In this document: positions 52,381 through 64,000 of the stretch, one piece after another
Numbering within the stretch: the first letter of the stretch is position 1
Layout of the letters: each line of letters opens with the position of its first letter
Source: Lates calcarifer
Lineage: Eukaryota; Chordata; Actinopteri; Centropomidae
NCBI RefSeq assembly: GCF_001640805.2
Contig: NC_066855.1
Span: 15,098,236-15,162,235, forward strand
Reading direction: 5' to 3'
DNA: 64,000 bases
Position numbers and translations under genes: made by a program
The notes under the pieces: generated by a model
Databases searched by the model: none
Told to the model about the DNA's origin: nothing
Seen by the model: the letters and a program-made list of their open reading frames with translations, nothing else

Positions 52381-55300
52381 GGTATGCTTCTTCACAGGGG
52401 TTGAGCGGCAGCATTGAGATTTAATCCTTGACAAGAACTACAGCAGCAACATCTCAGAAAACATTTTACTTCACCACAACAAGGTGAAAAGCCACACAGG
52501 ACGCTTTTTTTTTTAAATCTTTTGGCAGACCGAGGATGGTTGGAGAAAGCATGAGGTGTGATGATGAGTGGTGCTGATAAGACATCAGCCAGTATGAGAG
52601 TAGTAGAAGTATGACACCTTTTTGCTCAAGCTGAAGTGCTGTAGTTGTGACATTCAGTGAAGTGCACATGCAGAGGAAAGACTGAACCCTGGAACAGTGT
52701 GTAAAAACAGTAGTGATACATGTTATTTTAAAGCAGCACCAAGTCAACATTTAGTCTACAAGAATCACCAGACAAAGCTTGTTTCATTTGTTACATTTGT
52801 CTGTGCCAACTCGCTCAGACTGCATTGGCATAGTTTAATGTCAATAAAGTCATGGTAGCAGGGCCGTGTTTAACATTACTGTCATTTCCTTCCTAATAGA
52901 AATAACCTACTGCTTGGTTTATTTGTGACAACAGGGACATTAATCATCTTAATCCAAGTGAGACCTGAGCACAAACACAACATTGCCATTTTCCCACACC
53001 CTGAACAACGTCTGATTTTCAAAATACAGCTATGATTTGGATTTCTGTCTATATCAACTGTTACCTGTCACTGCATGCTACTAGATGCTTTGTTTACAGT
53101 AATTTTAGTAACTTTAATGTCACTCTGCTACTCTGGCTCACAAAGGACACCCTCCAACTGACTATGACATGGCAATAATTAGAAAGGGGGCAACTTAGAC
53201 TTGAAAATCATTAGCAAGTACAGAGTTACAGATAAGGAACAAAGTAAAGGGAAGGTTTCAGAGGAATTAGCCTTTACAGTGCTGAAGGCAAATATGTGTG
53301 ACTGAGAATTGTTTGAGCAAGTAAATGAGGCAGCCCTTTGTCTAACTGAACTTTATTTTTAAACATTCTCTTTTATGTTTGCACAACTCCCATTTTGCAT
53401 CCCAAGACTTCTTGTGAAAGAGTAAAATATTAAAGTCTCCATAGATGTGCAGAGCTAGAGTGAATAAATGATGGGGAAGAGTGTGTTGAAGTATAATTAT
53501 TGATGAATTACCAGGTGCAATATGACATATTCAGCTTTGATGGGAAAAAATACAGTGCCTGAATTGGCAGCCAGCACAGAATCCTTTTCAACAAAAGCTG
53601 CATGATTGAGTGAACGTCATGAAAATGACTGCAATTATAAATCAGCACAATTGGCAATAGTTTTGTTGCTGGCCATATACATGTTTTTAGTGCTTGTGGA
53701 AAGTTTTTACTGGAGAGTTTTTATCTTTGCTGTGTAATTGGACTATAAAGCAAACGTGTGGTCTTTGATCTCAGTGAAGTTTCAGCCAGCACTTTGAATA
53801 TGTACCCCTATGGGGACGTTATTTACTGAGCGTTTGAACATCTATGCATTATTTGTGAAGCTGATATAATGATGCCAGTGCCCTTTTGATACCTCTGTTG
53901 GATAAGCAATGTACCATAACCCATTACCAGTATTAAAGCAAGGATATAAAGGAAAAGTCAGAAAACTGTGAGTTCATTCAACTGACAAACTGCACCACAG
54001 CTGAAACTGTTCAAGTACAATACATTTATGAAGACTGGCTTTGCCAAAATCCTGTATAGACTCTAATCCCCTCAACAAAGAATATTTAGGACACGAGAGG
54101 ATATACTAAGATTCCACATTAGGCATATTCTCCACAGTTGGCATGATGTGTCTGCATAAAACCCCTCTGGCAACAAGAGCTGACCAACTTAAAAACATTA
54201 ATGTTACAGTAGAAAAATACTAAAAGAACAAAATCTGCAAGCTCCCAGGTTGTGAACAATCCTGCACATCAATAAAGAAGTGAATCACTGTTTCTATAAA
54301 TTACAACACACAACTGTTCTAATTATTTATTTCAGCACCATGAAGCCCAGAAGACAAGGGAGGGATTCAGACCAAAGTGTGGTGACTCATAATCATGCCC
54401 CCTAAGGCTTCTCTGCAACTAAACAAGCAGTCTAAATAGATAACCTAGATAGCACACTGCATCCCCTCATCTGTCACACTCAAACAAACACCATACGCGA
54501 TCACGCAAGGTAACACAGCAGACAGCCTGGCTACATCGGCTTCTCTGCTCCGTTAACTAACAGAGCCAGACATGCATGGCCGATGTCAGATGGGAAACAT
54601 TAAAATAACATCGGACCTTAGGGGGCCGGGAAAGAGGATTGGAGTCATACTGCTTCCCTTCGCTAACGGTCCCTCAGCACTGGTGAAAGGAACATGTGTG
54701 TGTGTCCCCTCACTGACCTCTGCGCGCTGCGGCTAATCACATTGTATGTGGCTATATAATTACCTTGCTCATTAGTCAAAACCCCAGGGTCGTCTTTATT
54801 AACTGTCACACAAGCCATTTTGGAGAATGCACACATGTCGTTGTTGTGTGTATGTTTAATTAATTGTGCTTTGAATGGGTGCCATCCAAGGAAGCTCATT
54901 GCTTGTGAACATCTGTCACCTAATAGCCACATGGGACAACTAATATGAGGTCATCTGCGGTATCCAGTGTTGTTTTTGACATTATAAAACTCATAACAAA
55001 ACCAGTTGCTTACTACAGTGAGGTGGGGAGGTAGCAGGACTCACTGTTTGCATGTTTGTGGAAAAAGTAGATACCCTGTCCATTGTAAAGTAATAAATGT
55101 CACATTTGTAAAACTACATGTTTCCAGTGAAAACAATTAGTCAATTCTGATTCATTCTCAAGCCAATATGTAAAAAACTAACTGGTTCCACCATTTCAAA
55201 TTCAAATATTGTGGTTATCCATCAAAAGATTTGCCTCTTAGCTGTGTAAATGGCCATTTTTCACTATTATCTAACATGTCATACACCAAACAACTGATTA

Positions 55301-58300
55301 ATTAAGAATTTAATAATGAAAATATGTGGTTAATGACAATATATGATAAGTTGTAGTCCCATTCATTTCAGTTGTTGTTAACAATGCAGTGGTTTCTATT
55401 TTTCTGGCCATATGTGGGTTGTTCCATGTCCTTGCAGGCCTCAGGCTGGACAGTTTGATTCCCACCTGTCATGTATCTCAATGTGGAGCTTTAACAGTGG
55501 TGAAAGGATCCCATAAAACTGAATGGTCACATACACATTCCTCACATGTTGTAGCTATGCATTCTCTCTCAGTCCCACATAAACAGTACATGAGCCATAA
55601 CTTAAACACACTGGGTGTGTTCAGATCAAAAGTCCAGAGGGATTTTCTCTCTTCTTCTAGATCACGGTTTATCTTACTTACCATGAACTTGTAAATTTTA
55701 CACATTCAAAATAGCAGGACTTGCAGGCTCTACAATGTGACCTTTCTTCTTGGCACCTGACAAACAGGATTTTAACAGTAATAATACCATAGTAAATACT
55801 GTATGAACTATCTCTTCCAAACTTTGATAAGTAATAAAGAGGCTGCACTCATGTATTACCTTTTTTTGGGATACAATGTCAATAGGACTACTGGCAGAAT
55901 ATCAAATACTAGGAGGTTTATATGTAGGCACAGCAACAAAATAATACTATCTGCACACATACATTTATTATGACATTTAAGATGATAACCTCCGTTAACT
56001 CGTGGTTCAAATAGTGCTAAATCCTGATTCCTGCCCACAACAAGGCATGGAGCTGAGCACTGAGGAAACAAAAAATAACACAAAAATCCCTTATGAAATA
56101 ACCAAATCTGTTCAGACTGTTGGCAGATTTCTTTGTTTTTATAAAGGATCTTATTACTCAGCAAGTTTATTCATTTCAGGGCATTTAAGAAATGGTTATT
56201 TTTTTATTTGACTGACTTACTTGTAACTTGGGAATTGCTCCTGTGCCCCAAATGGACAAGTGCTGAACGTTTGATTTTCGTGCACAACAGAATTCCACCC
56301 TTTTGTTCTCCATTTGCATTTTATTGCCCTGTAAATTTCACTCTAAGGATTTTCTCCAAAGGCAGTTGAGTCACTCAGAATCAGTGGGGTATTGACCCTT
56401 TTCACAAGTGAAGGTAAGGTAGTGTATTATGGCTGACCCCTCTATAACAAAACAGTGTTGTCAATCACAGTGAGCACCATTCTCTTTGGACTACAGGTGA
56501 AGATTATGTCCAAAACTGGTCAGACATCACTGATTCTTTCACTGTGCTCTGTCATGCAGTGTTAGATTTTAATAGCTCAAAGCTTGGACATCTGTATTAA
56601 TGCAGTTAGGCAGCACTGATGGTGAGCAGAAACACCTCAGTTGTGTTTGTGTGTATCAGAGCCAGTTAATTGAACAACCTGCTGGGCCTGAGGCTGTAGG
56701 TGTTAGTTTACCACTACTATTGATCCCATGACTGTCTCTTTATTAAACCAGAGACCTGCCTGCTATACTGTCTCTTAGAGCAGCAGCATGCTGAAGTTTC
56801 CTCATACTCACATATACACAGACACCAATTCCTGTGCAATACCTGCCGCAGAGCAAATAAAGGAAATTAGGTGTAAACACGAACAGGACAAAATAGAAAA
56901 AAGAGGGAGCAGGCAAAAAAACAGAACAGCTAAATTAAGAGAGAACAAGAAAGTATCCACAGTGGATGTAGCCTTTTGAGCCATTAAACTAAAGCCATTA
57001 AATCAATTTCCTCTAATCTGGACAGGGCCATCCCAGAGCAGGAAATACCAGGCAGTAAGCTTCTCAAGGGAGAACCAGCTTGAAGATGTGATTTAATAAA
57101 ATTCCTTTTTTTTCTCTCTGCTGGGGAAGGTGCCTGCTCTCCCCTTTCATTCTTTTGTACTGTATTTTTTTCTCTCTTCTTCTTCTTTATCCACACTTCT
57201 CAGTACATGACTCTAAAGCAAACCACACACCTCATTACAAGCATAAAGTGTGTCTGATTAAGACAGTAACCAAATTAATACAATGCTGACAAGCTTGACA
57301 CGTTGGGGAATTAGCAACATGATTTTTGCTACTTATTTTATGCTAATGTAGTGTTTGTGTTTTAATGTGAGCAAGGAGTTGATGTGCACTGAATAGTGAG
57401 AAAATGTTCTGATGTAAACCTGGCACCATTATTCAGCTCCTGTTCTTTAGGGGAAAGGTATGTTCAGGTTTTCATACAAGCAAGGGAAATTCCCTCATAG
57501 GCAAATGTACATAATGCATAAGCTTTTATAGAAATGCTTCACTGTAACAAAGACAGGAAGAGCAGATGTGGAGCTTCAATTTGAAACATTCTCATTTGCC
57601 ACAAGAGAGTACTGTTATGTTTGATGAAACACCAGTCTAAGATGCCAGAGGGCAGAGAAACAACAGGAGAGTTTTGAGCTAGTTTAGACATTACCGCTAT
57701 GTTTGGAGTCAAGGAAACTGGCAGCAAAGCAGAAGCCTGTTTGATACTGAGCTGATTGATTTGATCAGAGTGGCTGAGGCAGCACATGGAAAAGGACACT
57801 ATACAGTACAATAAGGCATTAGACTGTTTTTGTCTCAGTGTGACAGGGGACCTTTACTAATTAATCCAACCTGGGATTATCCAGAAAGACACGTTTTTCG
57901 AAAAACTGGTGTTAATTTCAGAGGTGTCTGTTTCTCCCTCAGGGAAGAAGACATATTTCAATCATTTTTCCAGTTTCTCCGAAACTCAATCCAATGACCC
58001 GTATATCACGTACCCTCCTGACAATGTCTTAGCTTCCTCACTAATGCTGCTGTTTTGTAATTCTTTTGTTATGCTGTTGCCTCACCATGCAAATGCATCA
58101 TTGGAGTGATAGTGTGACGCTATTTGGGCAGGAGGATAATGGCTTATGTCATTCAATCTTCTCTCAGGATAACTGAGTGTGCTAGGTGGCTTATGATGCC
58201 TATTGTGTGTTTGCATGTATAGGGAAAGACACCTTCATACTGTGCTGGTCCATTAACTAACAATGGAAGAGTGTGGGGAGAACATTATCAAAGCAACATT

Positions 58301-58790
58301 TATTCTGTGTGTGATGTTGCTCTGCTGTGAAAGGTGAGACCGAACTTTGCAGCCCACGCAGAGAAGTTTGTCTTTTCTTTTTCTTTTTATCCATTTCTGT
58401 GTGCATCCGTGCTTGCATTTCTACAGTCAAAGCTCTCTGACACTGTCTCAAACCTTTTTAATTATTACAAACTTGTGTAAAACTATCTGCCTCATATTAT
58501 GTTATTGCATCTGTAAATAAAAGGATAGTATTAAACGAGCTGCAGAGGCTGCACTTGGGCATTAAACAGCTCCTTCTCTTCCCTGTTCTTTATCCTTTCA
58601 GTTCCCTTGTTGCTGCAATAACACGTGTTCAGACCACAACTTCCTGTTAGAACCGTGAGTCGATTGGCTAAAAGTAGTACATACCCCCGACACACCCACT
58701 CTGAAATGCTTACTGAGGTTCCTGGCACTAGTTCCTGGCCTTTCTGACTACGCAATTAGAGGTTTGCATCTCTGTTATGTGACTGTACGC

Positions 58791-58792
58791 CC

Positions 58793-58823
<31 letters not shown>

Positions 58824-58830
58824 AACACAG
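58791..58830. repeat. (CA)n microsatellite
   Basis: CA units run to 58817, followed by degenerate CAAACACAAACACAGACAC units. Confidence 0.96.
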
Positions 58831-60319
58831 ACACAAGCATCCCCCACAGACATTAAGAAAAATACACACGTACGGACACACTGGTGCTAGAGTCGGCGCA
58901 TTAGCAAACGTCAGACCTGGACCGTGCTGCCGAGGACAGCTGCCAAGAGTGACTGGCTGTGTCAAAACATTGCTCACACCTACACACTGTGTGTTTTTAT
59001 TGCGCTGCTATTTCATTGATAGGCTCTCAGTAAAGTGCCTCATGAGGTGAGGTGAGGTGACAGCCACCCTGATTCAAAAAAGGGGCCAATAATGTACAGA
59101 TCCTTTAGAAATAAGAAGCAGGAAATTAAAATCCTGAGTTTCTTTCTACAGATCAAAGAAGTTTTTCTAGTCTTGAACTTAGTCTTCGAACATTATCTCA
59201 TTCTTCCTCTGGCTTTTCCAAGAGCCCGCCCTTTACACCACACACTTAGCCCATAGTAGGACCTTAATCCCAGACCACCTATAAGAGGTTTCCATCTACA
59301 CACCGCTTAGTCACTGATGCATGACTCTGAACAAAAGATTGAAAGACAGTCAAGACAGCCTGAAGACTGGGAAAGATTGTGAAAGAAATATTGTCTAATG
59401 ATGTGCTAAAATTAGAAACCTAACAGTGCGGTTTGAGGATGTGATCCAGCCCGTTCTGCTTAGCTGTCTTTTATAAGGTCTGAAATTAAGTTAAGGAAAT
59501 GTAAAACTGTACTTTTACATGATGAGTAAACACAAGGCTGTGACAGCACACAGCTCACATAAGGGGAATTCCAGCTCTGCCCTTCTGACCAACATTCCTA
59601 AAGCACCAAAAAACATAAACCTTGGAGTGAAATCCAAGAAAAATGAATCAACCATACATTAAATAAATGATCCAAGAAAAAAGAATGACGTGTATATAAA
59701 ATAAATGATCCTGCCTAACAAAAATCAGTCATAAAAGATTATAAAAGGTATTAAATGGGCTTCTTGGCACTGAGAGAGTTAGCTATAATATCCTGACTCC
59801 CTATGGTAAGGAATATAATACCCAGAGAAACTGCTAATGGCTCAGGTTGTTTGTTGTCTTTAAGCTTTAGAGTTACTTGATATAGGTTAAAGTTCAAGGC
59901 TATAATGCACTGAGCAGAGCTCCATGCCCCACTGCCAGGTAATGACCCTAATCTTTCCGAGCAGTAACCACTCTAGAGGAGGTGAGAGGGAGAGCAGAGG
60001 GAGAGCATATAGGTGGTAGTGCAGGAGAGAGCAGCACTGTGGGTAACGCGGTGGCAGGGCCATCATCGATTATGGTAATTAAAGGAAATGTGTCTCATTC
60101 TTTCTGCAGCCCTGCAGAGGAGAAATGAAGGAGAGAGGAAGGCAAGGGAAAAAAAGAGAGGGCGGATGTGACGAGAAAACATAAAAGGTAAATGAGAAGG
60201 TGAGAAAGAGAGATGGTAGTCAAAAGAAGATGGGTAGGCAGGATAGAGAGGGTGTGGAAAAACATATCAAATGTCAGAAAATGAATAACAAGACTTGAAG
60301 TCTACAGCCATGACATCAA

Positions 60320-60645
60320 CTTTGTGAGGCCTAGCACCTTTTTTGCTAATGCTAACATCAACATGCTAGCATGCTCAAAATGACAATGCTAACATTCTGA
60401 TGTTTAGCAAAAAAGAATGCCATCTTATTTTGGTGTGTTAGCAAATTAGCATTAAACAGGCAGCAATGAAAAGCTAAGGGATTGCCAAAGCTACTACAAC
60501 ACATCAGATCAGTAACGTGAAGGTCTGAACTGAATTTAACAGAAATACATCCAACCAGATGTTTCACCAAAAAGCAAAACTGTGTCAGACCTGAGATTGC
60601 CATCCTTAGAGCCTCGTCTCTAGCATGCTAACAAATATTATCACA
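60320..60645 (+). repeat. Old copy of a GCTAACATGCTAAC-type teleost repeat
   Basis: The stretch has repeated tgctaac/atgctagc words (60346-60470), then agctaagggattgccaaagc, tccaaccagatgtttcacc and agcatgctaacaaatatt. The order fits a fish repeat that I recall with gttaagggatcaccaaagtt and atccaatagttgttgagaca. Diverged; no coding capacity. Confidence 0.65.
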
Positions 60646-62684
60646 TAGCTGTTAATCACTGAGTCAAAGCTCCGCTGTTAACATTCAGAAGGCAGCAGCA
60701 GCAGCAACAACATCAAGGTCCAAGTCTAAATTCTTGGCTAAATAAAGCATGTTCAAGTAACAGCATTTAAATTATGGTCCTGTAAATGCATAGTTTCAGC
60801 ACATCAAAAAAAAAATTCAGATTTCATATTTCACCCTCATCATTACATGTACACTGCAGCTTAGTGTGGGTACCCAGTCATCTCTTGGAGTGCCGTGTTG
60901 TGGACCCATATAAATCTAACAAGTCCTGAGGCCACTTATCCATTTTTTAGTATCCAGACCTTGTTTTATTTCTATAACTCACAAACTGCCAAGGCTGCTC
61001 TGAGGCCAGGAATAAAGAGCAGAGGAGCAATAGTGGAAGAATAGAGGAAGAGGAATGGTGAGGAGGAAAGAGAGGGAGGGGGTGGGAGGGGGGGAGTCAA
61101 AGCCCAGTGGCTCCCTGCATAAAACCAGTCTCTTGGGTAGTGTGTGTGAGTGTGCATGTTTAAGTGTGTGAGTGTATGTGTGTGTGCACGCATAATGGTG
61201 GTAATTATCTGATCAAACAGATAGACAGTGGTCCAGGCTCATGCTGTGGGTGGGCTCTAATAATCCACATCATTACATATTTGGTTTATATGTGGCTTGT
61301 ATAAATGTGTCTGTGCATGTGCAGAGTCTGTGAAATCTCCTGTTAAGCTCTAACAACACTGCTGGATATCACCGTACGAATCAGTCTGTGACTGTGATTT
61401 AGTTTTAATTGTCTGTTTTATGCAAGTCATTGATTTCACTTAGTGTTAAAAATTCAGAGTGAAAATGTCAGAAATCTGGGGCTAAAAAATGCAAGGCACT
61501 TTTATGCTTTGATAAACACAGAAACAGACCAGAAACAAACAGACTCGTCAAATATACCTTCTAGGACTCTTGGACTGTAAACAAGCATATATGCCATGCC
61601 ATGGAAAGAGCCGTGTTGTCAGAGTTCTACTGTCCCTGGCTCAAGTCTAGACACAGTCCCTTGGTTCATCTAACACTGTGATGGCAGATGATAACGCTTC
61701 ATGGTATATCTGGTTCAGAATGGACCTTAAAATCCTGTTTTGTTTTCTTTTAAGTAGCTTTACAATTGGAAAAATCATCTTGTTCCACTTGCTTTATACA
61801 CCGTTTCCTCAAAATTCAGACAGATATATTTGGTTTCGTTGAAACCTGGAGGATCTTCACTGTAATTTAGACTAAGGTTCTGCAGGACTGGGCATTGTTT
61901 GGCTGCACAGCATGAGTTTGTAATGCCTGACCAAGCAGCAAGACAACACAAATGCAACCTTACGTAGGACAACAAGGAAATGCCATTTCATATAAATGCT
62001 ATTGATGCTCAATTAATAATGATTCCTTGTCCAAATCATACACACTTCCTCTTGGATTCATGGTTTATATTACCTAAATTTCAGAAATGTGATAAATAAT
62101 TACAGTTTTTAAAGTTGGCCCCAGTCAAGCACTTTCAATAACCACAAATTAAGCAACGCTTGCAGTGTTACAACTTTACAGTGCATTAAGAAATAACAAA
62201 TCTGTAAGCATGGAATCCCACTTCACACTTGAATATACCCGTCATGTTGGGACTGACCAGATGCAGGCCTGTCAACCGAACCAGGCCCTAACTGCTAGTT
62301 AAAGAAACCAGGCTCTGACTTATATAAGCGGCCCAGACCAGGAGTAAAGTTCTCCCTCCCACTGTATCCCACTGTGCAGGATAAAAGTCCTCTCAACATG
62401 TTTCTGTCTCAACGCTGCCACGTCCCACATCCTTCCAATGACATTTACGAGCTGATTGATGGGACAATGGCCAGGCTGCCATTTGTGTTCATATGTGACC
62501 AAAGCCAGACAAAATATATGAAAAATACGCAGGGGGAAAACACAGGTTGACAAGTCTGAAAAAAATCTTTGCTCCTTGGTCTAATAGAAGGAGGAAGAAC
62601 TGCAACATGATCTGGCAGCATAACAAGGATTTCTTTATGCTGTTACCCAAAATATTTTGAAAAAACATATTTGTCCTGAATATC

Positions 62685-62715
<31 letters not shown>

Positions 62716-62720
62716 ACACA
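62685..62720. repeat. (CA)n microsatellite
   Basis: About 17 CA units with one TA interruption. Confidence 0.96.
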
Positions 62721-63720
62721 GCTCATGCTAAAAAGAGTTGCACAAAAGCACATTTAGCAGGCTGCAAAAACACACACATTTTGGGTCCTTTCCAAGTCCA
62801 GTACTCCTAATAAGCAGGCGTTTTTGCTGAACAGCTTCACTGTGCTTCTGTTTGTGAAGTGAGTGAGATGATGATAAGCATGGAGAGGATGTGGACGAGT
62901 CATTACACTTGACATCACCACAGCAGGAGAGCAGGTGAGAGAGAGGGAGGCTTATTTGTTCTAGTTCATTATCTGATGTGAATGCGCTCACAGAGTGAAA
63001 TTCCTAATGACAGCCTGAGCCTCTGACCTCAAACAGATTTTTGTATGGAACAGCAACACAAAACAAAACAAACAATAATTAGTGCACGGTAAATTATCAG
63101 CGAAGATTCTGGCAGGCAGTAAATCCTCACGTGGCGCAGCACATATTCTGATGGAAAACAACACAAAGCCCTTACTGATACATCGTTGCAGGAGACTGCA
63201 GCAGGGAGGAGACACACTGTAACCTGTTTGCAATTATAGACAAATTGTTGTCCAATTAGTGGCACAGACCAGTATGCTTGGTCTTAAGGTATGTGGAGGT
63301 GCACCACAACAATTCCCTTTGCATTCCAATATGTATTTTCAGATTTCAACCAATCCCATGAAAAGACAAAAACCAACAATGAATTAATCTGAGTAACAAG
63401 TATAATCTGTGAATCCAGACCTGATGTATCTTACTCCTCTGTTCCACACAGCTCCATTGTTTCCCAAAAACTACTAAAAAAGTCCATCAGTGAGCTATAC
63501 TGTTGCACTGTGGGACATGTTTCTTCATTACACCAAAAACAAACATCATCCTGTTGAAATACTCACAAGAGCACCTAATGTGTTTTAATTCACAATTAAA
63601 AATAGTCCCAAACAACTCCTGTTTGAGTACCTTGGCTAAAATAGCAGTGACCTGCAATTTCAGAAAATAATTCACCTTTTTCAAAATTGAACTCTATATA
63701 TATCTTTGACCAATCTTTTA

Positions 63721-63764
63721 TATATCTATATCTATATCTATATCTATATCTATATCTATATCTA
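63721..63764. repeat. (TATATC)n hexanucleotide tandem repeat
   Basis: Seven perfect copies of a TATATC hexamer, preceded by related imperfect units from about 63694. Confidence 0.97.
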
Positions 63765-64000
63765 ACCAGTGGGCTTGGGATGAGTGCTGCAGACAGGGAA
63801 GTTGTAAAGGATTGATAGATGGATTTTGACTGCTGGTTTTAAAGAATCTAGAATAACACCAGCCTTATCCTTTAATGCTGGATGAAATAGACGCCCCTCA
63901 TGGCCATTAGTGCAAAACTCCTGCATGATGCTGCTTCTGGCTAAGTAGTAGTACGGGTGGCAAAATGTGAGACCTTCAGCCTCGCTACATTTATATACAT

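Larger units (their letters stand above)
44000..54000. other. Upstream region of THRA, second part: no coding exon seen
   Basis: It contains a 22-base C run, a (CA)/(TA) palindromic microsatellite, a tRNA-derived SINE and an old interspersed repeat at 51655-51960. The stretch 50830-51010 is non-repetitive, with several ATTAAT motifs, and looks like a conserved noncoding element. No gene was recognised on either strand. Confidence 0.6.
54000..64000. other. Upstream region of THRA, third part: no coding exon seen
   Basis: It contains microsatellites at 58791, 62685 and 63721 and an old interspersed repeat at about 60320-60645. The stretches 54700-54960 and 60050-60110 are dense in ATTA/TAAT cores and non-repetitive, resembling conserved noncoding elements. 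No open frame resembles a known protein. Confidence 0.6.

Noticed and set aside
52189..52434. Cys-run protein frame on the minus strand
   Set aside because: The Cys run is a translation of the (AAC)n repeat complement.
61775..61975. 66-codon minus frame with a plausible-looking residue mix
   Set aside because: It looks less random than most, but there are no flanking splice signals, no recognised domain and no neighbouring exon in the same style.
63694..63764. Regular direct repeats that might suggest a CRISPR-like array
   Set aside because: The units are contiguous hexamers with no spacers, in a vertebrate genome: a plain microsatellite.

Overview
The window is from a ray-finned (teleost) fish genome. 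The evidence is one intact gene, on the minus strand, spread over eight coding exons with GT-AG introns: a thyroid hormone receptor alpha (THRA) ortholog. Its N-terminus, MEHMPKEQDPNPSEGEEKR, is of the teleost type. The noncoding sequence carries an L2-type LINE tail, a tRNA-derived SINE, a hAT-like MITE and several interspersed repeats that I recall from percomorph genomes. There are no bacterial or viral genes.

Layout, left to right. Positions 1-5272 lie downstream of the THRA stop codon and probably hold much of its 3' UTR. This stretch is rich in GA, GT and GTGC microsatellites and ends at the left edge in plus-strand poly(A) signals that may close a convergent neighbour. The coding exons run right to left from 32377 to 5273. 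They spell a 409-residue receptor: a short A/B domain (exons 1-2), a two-zinc-finger DNA-binding domain (exons 3-4), a hinge (exon 5) and a ligand-binding domain (exons 5-8) with the AF-2 helix at the C-terminus. All eight zinc-binding cysteines, the hormone-contact residues and the alpha-type Ser276 are present. I cannot decide between the teleost paralogs thraa and thrab without an alignment.

The first coding exon appears to carry about 311 nt of leader with three upstream AUGs, one of which starts an ORF overlapping the receptor start. From 32689 to 64000 I see no coding exon. This 31 kb is probably the 5' noncoding intron(s) and upstream regulatory region of THRA. It holds dispersed old transposable elements, microsatellites, a few stretches that look like conserved noncoding elements, and a cluster of nuclear-receptor half-sites at 38806-38828.

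I found no undescribed multi-gene system. The points most worth checking are post-transcriptional: the upstream ORFs, a retained TR-alpha-2-like splice donor, the weak exon 7 donor, and the lack of a canonical poly(A) signal on the THRA strand before the window edge.
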